From: Unio delphinus
Taxonomy: Eukaryota; Mollusca; Bivalvia; Unionida; Unionidae
Direction of reading: 5' to 3'
Assembly: GCA_029339505.1 (NCBI GenBank)
Contig: JAQISU010000058.1
Coordinates: 1,800,001-1,864,000, forward strand
DNA: 64,000 nucleotides
Position 1 is the stretch's first letter. Every line of letters begins with the position of its first letter. Position numbers and translations under genes: made by a program. The notes below the pieces were generated by a model that was given only the letters and a program-made list of their open reading frames with translations, had not been told where the DNA came from and did not search any database. Positions 48,901 to 61,600 of the stretch are shown here, piece by piece.

Positions 48901-51900
48901 GATCATGGCTTTAAAAGAAGAATTTATCTGGAGGTTTGCTGATTTCAAGGCAATGGAACAATAATTCGACCTGCTCAACTCACCCTTTGCTTCTGCATTG
49001 AAACAGCCACTGAAAAACTGCAGATGGAACCGATTGATCAGTGATCATCTTCATCATTCTCACTGACTCTGTTTAATATGTTACTCCGTTTATCAAATAT
49101 CTGTGCTTCTTTTGAAGTTTAAGTTTTCAAATATTAACAATATATTAACAACTGAAAATGAATTATGATGTTACTTAGAAAAACCTTTTGTTCTTGCTAT
49201 TTCAAATATTAATTATTTTACTTAATGAACAATGCGGCCCGCTAAAGTTGTAAATTTGTGTATGCGGCCCTTGCACTGGAAATTTTGCCGACCTTGCATA
49301 AACTGATCAGCTTGAGGATGGGACAGCTCATGAAGGACAATGATAGGGTTATGTAACTACTGAAAATACAGTGAACATAAGTAATATTGTTCCCCATTCA
49401 TAGGTCACATGCTTCACATCGCACACAAAGTTTATAGCTATGATACAAGTATGCAGACAATATTCATAAGGGTGAGAGGCCTACAAATAGAAAATTTGAA
49501 GGGGTTGAAATAATAATATTAATATTTTACAATTGTCTTTTATGTACTTCAGAATGAAACATTGCATTTTATTGGCATGATCATGGTTTTGAGAGGCCAA
49601 TTAAGTAATTTCTTTTTGACAATCATGAAGGCAGCTTACAGAGAATGTGGAAGGGGCCCAATTTTGAATCTTGGCATTGGTCTATCTGACCTTTGTAGCA
49701 CTGCCATTTCACAGTTCTATTTTTGCACATCAGCATGGAATATCAGTATCTATTCACTTCCATTGCATAGTTCTCATAGCATATCAACATGCATCATCAA
49801 TATCTATTCACTAACATTTCACAGTTCTCTTTGCATATTCAACATGGAATATCAATATCTATTCACTTCCATTTCACAGTTCTCTTACATATCAACATGG
49901 AATATCAATATCTATTCACTTCCATTTCACAGCTCTCTTACACGTCAACATGGAATATCAGTATCTATTCACTTCCATTTCACAGCTCTCTTACACATCA
50001 ACATGGAATATCAACATATATTCACTTCTATTTCACAGTTCTCTTTGCAAGTCAACATGCAATGTCAATATCTATTCACCAAATTCTGGTGTCAACAGTC
50101 ATCGATATCAACACATTGGATTCTGGTGTCAAAAGTCGTCAATATCAAGTCAAAGCTACTGGACCTGTGCTGTTATCTACTCCATCTGAAGCTTCACCTG
50201 ACAGAATGTCAGTACATGTAATTGAAAACTGGAAAACATGAAAATTGTACTTTGGTCTTAAAATGGAGTTGTTAATTATGTGTGGTTGATGTTCGAAGTA
50301 TTGAATATTGATTGTGTACACTGTATAAACTTGGTTGTCAGGTATAATTATTGTTTGTTATCCTAATAATCAGTGTTATCAGCTTCAACTAGTTTTGGAT
50401 GTTTTGGAGGGAGGGAAGGAAATTTGTAACCAATGTTATCAGTTTAAACTAATTTAGGGAGTTTAAAGGGGATGGAATGTACTTTATCACTGTTATCTGC
50501 TTAAAATATTAGGGATTTTAAGTTGGAAATTTGTAATTAATATTATCAATTTGAATTCATTTAGATAGTTTGTAATGAAATAGGTTATCAATGTTATCAG
50601 CTTGAACTAATTTAGGGGGTTATGGGGATAAAAGGTAACCAATGTTAGCTTCAAATAATTTAGGTAGTTTAGGGGAAAATAGGTTATCATTGTTATCAGC
50701 TTCAACCAGTGTTAGGAGAGTATAGGGAATTAGGTTATTATTATCATATTTAACTCATTGAATGATGTTATGGTGGTAGATCATATATAAAGCATACAGT
50801 ACTTGTAACACACCACCAGTCCTGGTAATGGAATGTGCCACACATGTTGACATAAATGTATTGATGGGTAACCAGTCTTGCTGTCAATATCCTTTATAGT
50901 ACCGGTATTTGGCAAGCCATGACTAGAATTGTATCTAATTTTTTTATATATAAAATGTTACATCATATTATGGTTCAGAAATCATTATTCTGCTACTACT
51001 GGACATGTGCCTACACTATTAGGTAAATCAAAACTTTCCACATGGGATTTTCGCTTAGTCATAACTCCACAAGCCAGTTGAGTATGCAACAACAATTTCT
51101 ATTGGCTTGATTCTTTATACCTGCCATATTCCTTTAGTTAATGTTAAGCAACATAAATAAGCATTACATGCTCAAAGGCAAGTCTCCATATCTGGCACTG
51201 GTCAATGGAAAAGTATACTACTAGATCACAGGCATTCATTGTGTCAAGTTAACGATTAAAGATACTTGTATAAAATGGCAGCATGTTGACGAAAGACTAA
51301 CATTAACTGGTCTCATTTCTTTAAGGATTGACTGAGTGCTAGTATTATGGACTGTCAGTTCGATAGTAATCAGGTAATGAGTAGCCAGCAACTGCGGATT
51401 AGTGTGGAATCTCACTCACAGAAAACACCCTGCTATTGTACCAAGATGGATAATTTAACTGTCAAACATTTGTTGCTGAAAAAACCCATAAAATTCCATT
51501 GTAACGTTTTAACATAATCATTGTTTATTATTACATTTTGGCTGTTTTTTCTTTCACATTGGAAAAAATGGTTGCCTGACATTAATTCTTTGGTAAACAA
51601 TATTTCCATCCTTGTTATACATATATGATGTTAGTAATGTATGGTCATATCTAAGCATGATCTTGACTATAAGAATAAACACATGAGTCATGGCAATATT
51701 TTGTATTTTAAAAAACTTTATGCAATTCTAATTTCAGGAGATGCATCTGTTGGTAAAAGTTCATTGTGTCAGGTGTTTCATAGTGATGGTTCATTCTTCA
51801 ACAAAAATTACACAATGGTAAGGCAGAAAAGAAGTTCTATTTGTTATAAATTTAACAAATGTTAACATTCTAATTCTTGTTATGCATCTCTTTGATGTTT

Positions 51901-54900
51901 TATTTATTTTTAATTGATTGTATTGGTTAGATAGGCATCAGATTATCTTTAAATTATATAAGTGTATAGTCTATACGATAAGTTAATACTGCCTACAGTT
52001 AGGTAAATATTAAATATTAATTATACCAGTTTATTTGGTTATGTATATATGTATAGTTTTGTATGCATTGTATATGTTTATGTAGTTTTAAATATTTTTC
52101 ATGTCAGTCTCATTTAGTATGCCATAAGTTCATACTGACCTCAGTTATGTAGTGTTTATATTTTTCATGTGTATCATTTAGTCTATGCCATAAGTTCATA
52201 TTGCCTACAGTTTGCTGTGTTTTATATTTTTCATGTCAGTCTTTGATAAAATATTCTTTTTATTTTTAGGTTAAATATCTAAGTTTTATCTACTAGAAAG
52301 GTTGATTTGTTTATTTTGCAATAAAAATGTTACTTTCAGACCACAGGTGTTGAAATGGTTACCAAACAAATAAACATTCCAGATACCAAAGATAGTGTGG
52401 TAAGCCAATATTCCATTTTCTTTCATGTAATAAGTCTAGGGAGTATTCCCATTCATTTGAATATACCTTCCATAAAGCAGAGTGTATAATGTTACGAAGT
52501 TCTCTGTCCATCTGTTCCATTTTTATTTCCACATAATAACTCTAACTTTGTTGATAGCTTGCACATAATATAAGGAAGAGTCCATTCCATTTTTTAGGGA
52601 TCAAAAGCTTTATGGTCAAAGTGAATGTGACTAAAAGAAGAAATTTCTCAACTTTTCAGTTACCAAACATTGTCCATGGCTTGCACTTGGGGTATGGAAG
52701 AATTTATTGATATTGGAGTACAAAAATGGTTTCCATAAAAAAGTATTATCAGTTCTGTATTTTATTGACATTGGAGTACAAAAATGGTTTCCATAAAGTT
52801 TTATCAGTTCTGTATTTTATTGATATTGGAGTACAAAAATGGTTTCCATAAAATATTATCAGTTCTATATTACAGATCTTGGCCTAATTTCCGGACAGCT
52901 TACACTTTCAAGCATAAATAATCCATTTCTTGTTGTAAAGTTTAAGATCACCACAAGCCCAAATTATTATTATTGTATTTATATTGAATTATTACTGATT
53001 GAAGTGGTTGATGCGGTTTAATTTATTGCAAATTGTTATTTTTGCACTTTGATACAAAGTTCAATACATATTTAGTATTTATCAGTGAACCCATACAGTG
53101 GCTAAAATGTTGCTAGTTTTGGTTTATAGCTAATCCAGTGTTGAAGCAACTTTATTTTAACTAACTTAGCATGTATGCAACAAAAGTCTAACTATATAAA
53201 TTAAATAAATCTGTTTTCTTTTCTTATTCAAATTTCTCTGTTATGACTTGATGGTTTTCAAACATGTAATAGAAAAGAATGAGAAGCAAGAAGTTTTGTA
53301 AAATTAATTTCACTAGAATACAAAATGAAAAAGGAACATATGGTATTGTGAATTAAATCCCAAATAATCCTAGAATTACAAGTCCTATAGATTAAGCTTC
53401 TTAATGAGCTATACTCTAAATCCAGTTGAGTACAATGCTTGAAGTATTGATATTCCATGTTATCGTCTGTGTAGTAGTGATATATCTTTTGTTGGATCAC
53501 AGTAATATAATCAAATAATATATACTTTTTGAAGTTTCACTATAATTTCGAGTATATTTTTCCAATAATGTTGTTTTTTATGAACACTTTGTATTGCTAG
53601 TGAATAAATAATTTGAATAAATAGAATTGCAGCCCATATTAACTATCAGACACAAAAATAACAGAATTAATTCTGCTCAGATCTTACAGCACAAATGAAT
53701 ATTTTCTAGAAAAACAAGAATATAAGGCACTTTACCAGACCTCAGGTCACAGTTGGCATTTTCTATTTAAGAATAATAGAACCTATTACATAATTCAAAA
53801 TAACCTTCTTGAAGGTTCCAAATGTTTACAAAATAAAATATTATTTTAATTAGAATATACAATGTGGTAAGCACAATGTCCTTGACCCAGGCCAAGATAA
53901 TGATCCTAATACTGGTAAGAAATTATTTGCTATATATTAGTTGTTTACCAAATAAATATGTCAATGATTCAAATCAAATAAAAAATGAACCTTGTTTTAA
54001 ACAAGGTCAAGTCCAACATACAGTCTTCCATAACATATAATAAAATGACAACAAAAAACTAAATAATAAGCAATGCAAATTAATTATACATAGCACAGTT
54101 TTATTTGTGTGTTTCTGGTGGCTCAAGCATTAATTAAAGATGTTTTAACTATTCCTGTGACATAATCTGTACAGGGGTTTAGGTTAACTATTATGATTGA
54201 TTGAAATTTTCCTTGTACCCATTTGCTGATGATGAAATTCTTTTATAATGTACTACTGTGGTACAATATAGTTTGTGTGTAGATGAATTTTACTCAGTTA
54301 TTGTCAGAAATAGTAAATTTCATCAAAATGTGGTAAAAAAATTGCCCATTAGCACACTTGACAGTGTATACATGTTTATTCCTATATCATACCCAGTAAC
54401 GATAATAGCTGAAATGTTGACAGTTTGTGTACTTAAGAAGCATTTTAACTGGAAGAAATTGACTGTATTGTCTGACTGTGACCCATATTTTGACAATGTT
54501 TTCTTTTATGATGATAAATATTATATTGATCTTTTTGAGGCTGCAGAATGAGTGGAATAATTTTGTACTTGGTATTTTCTCTTTTCTGTCACTTTTACTG
54601 TGGTGCCTGTTTCCCATGATGGACTGAAGAATGTGATTAGTTCTGTTTTCATGCTTTGTGATTGTAACTTTACCTTTATGTAATACATTATTTATCTATT
54701 GTTTTATATTTTCTTCCAGGAAATATATTTGTATGACTCAGCTGGTAAAGAGATATTTACAGATCATGTTTCAAAATTTGTAAGTATGACATTCTAGTCT
54801 TCACAGTTGGAACATGAAATTGGCATTCTCATTTCTTTTGTGTTTATGAATGTACCCTTCTTTTTACATGTCATAGAGGGTGTAGTTCCATTCATCCGAC

Positions 54901-55635
54901 ATCCCACTTATCCAGTAGCTGTTATAAGCTGAGTCCATCTGCAAACAACATAAACCCAGTCACGTAATTGCATAATGTGCTGACAGAAAAGGGTTTGTAT
55001 TATTTGTTAAGTTGTTTACTCCTAAGCAGATTCATAGACCCAGGTCTGTCACCATATTATGTGATTGCATATCTTGGTCTGTGTAATTTGCAGATTCATA
55101 GACCCAGGTCTGTCACCATATTATGTGATTGCATATCTTGGTCTGTGTAATTTGCAGATTCATAGACCCAGGTCTGTCACCATATTATGTGATTGCATAT
55201 CTTGGTCTGTGTAATTTGCCGATTCATAGACCCAGGTCTGTCACCATATTATGTGATTGCATATCTTGGTCTGTGTAATTTGCAGATTCATAGACCCAGG
55301 TCTGCCACCATATTATGTGATTGCATATCTTGGTCTGTGTAATTTGCCAATTCATAGACCCAGGTCTGCCACCATATTATGTGATTGCATATCTTGGTCT
55401 GTGTAAGTTTTAGTTGGAGTCTGCTTATAAGTAAGTATATATTGTATTCCCTTAATACATTGATTTTCCTTTTATGAAAATTTGGTATTGTAAAATGGAT
55501 GACATCTCAAAAATGAACAAAAATGGTGAAAATATATTATTTTGGTGCTTTTAAAGGTGGCTTCAGACCACGGATTGGCCTCATTTGAGAGGGGGTATAT
55601 CAAGAGGTTGACCACTGTATTATTATTAATAATAA

Positions 55636-55685
<50 letters not shown>

Positions 55686-58600
55686 GCAATACTACTACTA
55701 ATTTTTTATTTAAAGAGGTTAGTTCAATTAGAGTGCAGTTATGTCTAGACTCTATGGAGGCCATCTACTAATTTCTGACAGTCTAAATGCATGGATCTGA
55801 CTAACAAAATGTGTATTAAAAGTCGCAATATTTAAAAATGAAGAAAGATTCAAGTGATAAAACTTAACGTTACTCTGGACATAATCTTAGAATTGAAACA
55901 AAAGATGGATTAGCATTTATAGTGACAAGAAAGTCAGAGTAGAAACAGGACATTGTACAAAATATAATGACATGTAGTAAGATTAGATTGGTAAGAATTT
56001 TGTATAGTATGGTTAGATTGGTAAGAATTTTGTATAGTATGGTTAGATTAGTAAGAATTTTGTATAGTATGGTTAGATTGGTAAGAATTTTATATAGCAT
56101 GATTAGATTGGTAACAATTTTGTATAGCATGGTTAGATTGGTAACAATTTTGTATAGGATGATTAGATTGGTAACAATTTTATATAGTATAGTTAGATTG
56201 GTAAAAATTTTATATAGCATGGTTAGATTAGTAACAATTTTATATAGGATGTTAGATTGGTAAGAATTTTATATAGTATGGTTAGATTGGTAACAATTTT
56301 TATAGTATGGTTAGATTGGTAACAATTTTGTATAGCATGGTTAGATTGGTAACAATTTTGTATAGCATGGTTAGATTGGTAACAATTTTATATAGCATAG
56401 TTAGATTGGTAAAATTTTTATATAGCATGGTTAGATTGGTAACAATTTTGAATAGCATGATTAGATTGGTAACAATTTTATATAGTATGGTTAGATTGGT
56501 AACAATTTTGTATAGCATGGTTAGATTGGTAACAATTTTATATAGCATGATTAGATTGATAACAATTTTATATAGCATAGTTAGATTGGTAAAATTTTTA
56601 TATAGCATGGTTAGATTGGTAACAATTTTGTATAGCATGATTAGATTGGTAACAATTTTATATAGCATAGTTAGATTGGTAAAATTTTTATATAGCATGG
56701 TTAGATTGGTAACAATTTTATATAGGATGTTAGATTGGTAACAATTTTATATAGTATGGTTAGATTGGTAACAATTTTATATAGTATGGTTAGATTGGTA
56801 ACAATTTTATATAGGATGTTAGATTGGTAACAATTTTATATAGTATGGTTAGATTGGTAACAATTTTATATAGTATGGTTAGATTGGTAACAATTTTATA
56901 TAGGATGTTAGATTGGTAACAATTTTATATAGTATGGTTAGATTGGTAACAATTTTATATAGTATGGTTAGATTGGTAAGAAATTTATATAGTATGGCAG
57001 GGTTCGTACGGTCTTTGAAGGTCTTTGAAAGTTTGGGAAAAATGAGGTAGCGTTTTCAAGGCCTTGAAAGTTTGGGAAAATCGAGCATATTACCCTGAGG
57101 TCTTTGAAAGTCTTTGAAAATTGAAATAAACCCCCCAAAAAATAATTTCTTTCCAGAATCACAAATAAAATTATCCGAGGTTGTTAGATTCAGATGTAAT
57201 CTAGTTATCCTGGTTTCTTTCTTTTTATGACCCGTTCAGTTTATTGCCGCCGCAATAACAAAAGAGGCTTTGTTTTGTTTGGCCATCCAAAGTATGCCGC
57301 GGCGGCGACTTCAATCACACATGCACTCTTCATCAAAGCAATACGGTGCCGCTACACTTCATCAAAGGAAGTCACCAATAAAATTGCCCAAGGTCGTTAG
57401 CTTCGGATGCAGCTGGTTTTCCTGGCTTCTTTCGTTTGACGAATAGTTCAATTTGACTGGACGAGTCCATCAGTTTTAGCCAATCAAAATGTTAATTACA
57501 CTAATTCTACGTAGAAAGTTCGCGAAAGTTATACGCTCGAGAATTCAAAATTTCTTCATTCGATTTACATCGTCTGCAAGTTCAGTGTTTAAAAATGCCA
57601 GGTCTTTGCTCTTTCAACGATATCTGGCTTGAACAAGAGAAGTACAAGGAATGGCTGCAAAAGAATAAGTTATGCAAACGAAAGGCGTTTTGTACGCTGT
57701 GTAAAAAGACGATCAACTTGGCTTCAATGGGAGAAGGAGCCCTTACAAGTCATGCCAAAGGTAGGTTGCAAATTAGTAACTACATGTTCATTTAGTGGAA
57801 CAAAGATGCAGAAGTATAAGCAATTGGTAGTTTTTGGAAAAATAATGGTAATTCATTACTCGTCGGGTATAAAATAAGATCGTTTAGTTTGATGATTTGG
57901 GAGATATAGCAAAAGAGGGCCTGTTTAAATTTACTTCTACCGTCGGTTTATTTAACACGTTTGAGGAACAAAAATCATTTTCGAAAAATTTGTTCTACAT
58001 AACAATATTCCTTGATTTAATACAAAAACATCCATTGTAATAAATTAAATTCACGGATAAACAGTTTCAAAGTGCGCATGCGTACGCTATATTAGAGTTA
58101 AACAAGAGTTCTTGTTCTTGAATTGCGAGTAAAAAATAAAAAAAAAAAAATAAAAAAAAAAAATTATAAAAAAAAGCCTCAACGAAACAAACAGGTTGCT
58201 ATATATAGAACCTGTTTTGTCCAGTACTTTGAAGTGCGTGAAATATTACTAAATTTAAAGATGTTTATTACAAAAAATGGGGAAAAACATGTCCTGGGCT
58301 GACCCTGGACTTATGCAATCAGGATCAGACAAGGAAAAGGGAGAAACAAAACTTCGTAGGGTCCTAAAAATTATGTGTGAGGCAGGAAGAGAAGTAGAGT
58401 CCCGATGTGATTTAATATTAACTCAGTACGGAAAATTAGTGGATGAAGTTATCCAATCGGACAATCATCCATTGAAATGCTTCAGTAGAACAGATGACAG
58501 ACTTGATGAAGTGTTTTATTCTGTCCTTTCCAAAAGAAATGAATATGTTGAACTTTGGAATGTTCTCCAGAAAATGTTGTTGTTATCACATGGGCAGGCA

Positions 58601-61600
58601 AGAGAGAGGATTTTCTATCAACAAACAGGTATCTGTTGAGAACCTCAGCAGAGAAAGCCTCAGAGCTCAAAGGTTAATCATTGACACAATGAGAAAAGCT
58701 GGTGGACCTTTGGAAATCATCATTAGCAATGAAATGATGACATATGCCTCCTCTGCAAGACATAAGTACCATGCCTATCTGGATAAGAAGAAAGCAGAGG
58801 AGAAGGATGAGAAGAAAAACCCAAAAGGAAAGAAACGGGAGTTGGCCTTGGATGAAGTGGAAGAACTTAAAGCCAAAAAGCTGCGTCTTGACGCTGACAT
58901 TGCCAGCCTACATGCTTCCTCTGTACAGAAAGCAGAAGAGGCAGAATTAAAAGGACTCATTGTGCTTGTCACAGAGTCAAATGCTCTTAGGAGAAGAGCA
59001 GAGGAAAAGATGAAAGTGGTGGCATCTCTTTCCAAAATGATTGAAGAGAAAAAAAAGCAAATAAAATAATGCATTTAAAGCAGTGCTGATGTCTTTTAAG
59101 AGAACAATTTATGTTGTATTAAATCTGACACGTATGTTACATATTTCTGGAGAAAAAAACAACAAATGTTAACGTATTTTCTAGATCATTATAATGCAAT
59201 TTTAGGCAATTAAGTATAGTTTGACTTTAATCAGTAAAAAATATTGTGGTATTTGGCATTCGTTGTTTTCTCTTATAACCTGTATACACAATGTTAGCAA
59301 AAATAGGTCTTGGAAATCTCTGTTTGTGGTCTTTGAAAGTTTGGGAAAAGTCTTTGAATTTATCAGTCATAGTTGAGTATGAACCCTGTATGGTTAGATT
59401 GGTAAGAAATTTATATAGTATGGTTAGACTGGTAACAATTTTATATAGGATGTTAGATTGGTAAGAATTTTATATAGCATGGTTAGATTGGTAAGAAATT
59501 TATATAGTATGGTTAGATTGGTAAGAATTTTATATGGCATGGTTAGATTAGTAACAACAAAAAATGCACCCTGTCCTTACTAGTGGTCTGTGGTTAAGTT
59601 TTAAAAAAATGCATTGAAAAATATCTTCTCTTTACTAGTGGTCTGTGGACAAGTTAAAAATACAAATTCTTGCATCCATCTTTTGATGCAAACAGCAAAT
59701 ATGTAGTGAATTTAAGATAGCAAAATGTTCATTTTATTTTTCAGGCCATTGCTACATTTGGGCATTGGGCACTCATTTGCTTATCAGTGAATGGACAATA
59801 ATTACTCGTCATTTGCTTATCAGTGAATGGACAATAATTACCCGTCATTTGTGAGAAAATATCAGTTTATTAATAGATTTATCAGTATGTTAATTGATTG
59901 ATGTTTGTTTCTTTTTGCAGTGGGATCATCCATCAGGCGTTATTGTTGTGTATGATGTAGCAACTGAAGCAACATTTTCAAATTGTCAAAAATGGCTGGA
60001 TAGGGTGAGACAGACAGAACCAAATCTGCACATACCAGGTATACTGACAGAAAATCAATGTACATTCAGAATAATTTGATTCCAAACTAATTATCCATAT
60101 ATACTTCATCCTTTGGATATATATACTTCATTGGGACTTCATTGTCTCATAGGTTTTGCACTTTGTATGATTATTTATCCTCATGCTTCTTGTTGGAATT
60201 TTTGCCCATTTTATCTTGTTTTTCATGCATTGTATGACAGTCTTGTTAAGGCAAATATTATCTGCTGTTTTTAATTAGTTAGCATGATATTTAGTGTATG
60301 TTATGGCTCTGAGCAATCACTTTGCAAGTTTGATTAGAGTTATTGCCCTTTTGTCTTGTAGTTCAAAGCAGTATGACATCAACTTATTAGTGTAACTATT
60401 GCTACAGTTTGTAATAGATTGCCATTTAACTTGGTAAATCATTCTGTCATCACCTGTAGATGTTCGTTTCAACAAACCATTTTATAGAAGCCTAGTACAC
60501 ATTGTGGTCATCAGCAAAAGATGTGACAATTCATTGTACCCACACTATTTTTAAAAATTTTGATGTCCTTTTTTTACTTTAGATTAATGTCCATCTTGGA
60601 TATTGGTAAGAGGTGGGAAAGTAGTGCTTTGTTTAATAATCAAATTTCTAAAATTTCCTCAAAGTTTCATGTTATGATGCTGGATGTTTTTTTGCCCTCA
60701 ATCTGGTATTAAATATTCTGTTTAAAAGATAAATCTCTTTGCATTTGCCTGAAATCATCGTTATATAGCATGATTAGTTTGGTAAAACTTACTACAAGAA
60801 ATAAAATTCAGAAACAAGTGGAATTTTTTTTATAAACTTCTGTGAGATCTGTGCATGACAGAGTTGTATTAGTGGTAAATTACTGTAGTGGATAACTTTA
60901 TTTAGTTTGTTAGATATACTGAGTTGAAAGTTGGATTTATCATGTGCCAAGTGTCAATTTATTGTCTCACCTGATCCCTAAAATTGAGATTTGGATTCAT
61001 TATATTGCTTTACTGTGGAAATGCTTGATGGAATTTTGATCTTACTAAGAGATAGAGGTATTCATAAACTGCAATAATCAAACAGTGTTTAATTTTACAG
61101 TGAATCTTACATTTTGGCATGCCAACTATACTTTCACATTTTCAACTAGGCATTTTAATGTATGACTATACTATTACATCCTCAAATAAACATGTTAATG
61201 TGTAGATATTATATTACAAACTGGCATGTTAAAATCCAGCTATAATATTGCATCCTCAACTAGGCATGTTAATGTCTAGATATAATATTACATCCTAAAC
61301 TTAGCATGTTAAAATCTAGCTATAATATTACATCATCAACTTGGCATGTTAATGTCTTGCTATAATATTACATCCTAAACTTAGCATGTTAAAATCTAGC
61401 TATAATATTGCATCCTCAACTAGGCATGTTAATGTCTAGATATAATATTACATCCTAAACTTAGCATGCTAAAATCTAGCTATAATATTACATCATCAAC
61501 TTGGCATGTTAATGTCTAGATATAATATTACATCCTAAACTTAGCATGTTAAAATCTAGCTATAATATTACATCATCAACTTGGCATGTTAATGTCTAGA

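Larger units (their letters stand above)
56998..59388 (+). mobile_element. hAT-like DNA transposon (2391 bp) inserted within the 30-bp minisatellite
   Basis: The left end CAGGGTTCGTACGG and the inverse of the right end CAGGGTTCATACTC form short inverted repeats. TATGG is present on both sides (56993-56997 and 59389-59393), fitting a 5-bp target duplication as in the hAT5-type group, though the array itself supplies TATGG every 30 bp. Subterminal repeats GTCTTTGAAAGTTTGGGAAA occur near both ends. It carries a BED-finger exon and C-terminal coding fragments but no catalytic core, so it looks like an internally deleted, non-autonomous copy. Its GC and CpG content is higher than that of the array. 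Confidence 0.75.

Noticed and set aside
51641..51865. Alternative IFT27 start at 51641
   Set aside because: The frame crosses a good acceptor at 51737 and reads through a donor at 51818; residues before the P-loop do not fit the family, whereas 45957-45993 does.
55967..56741. Open frames of up to 144 codons on both strands
   Set aside because: The 30-bp minisatellite keeps frames open on both strands at once, which marks an artefact.
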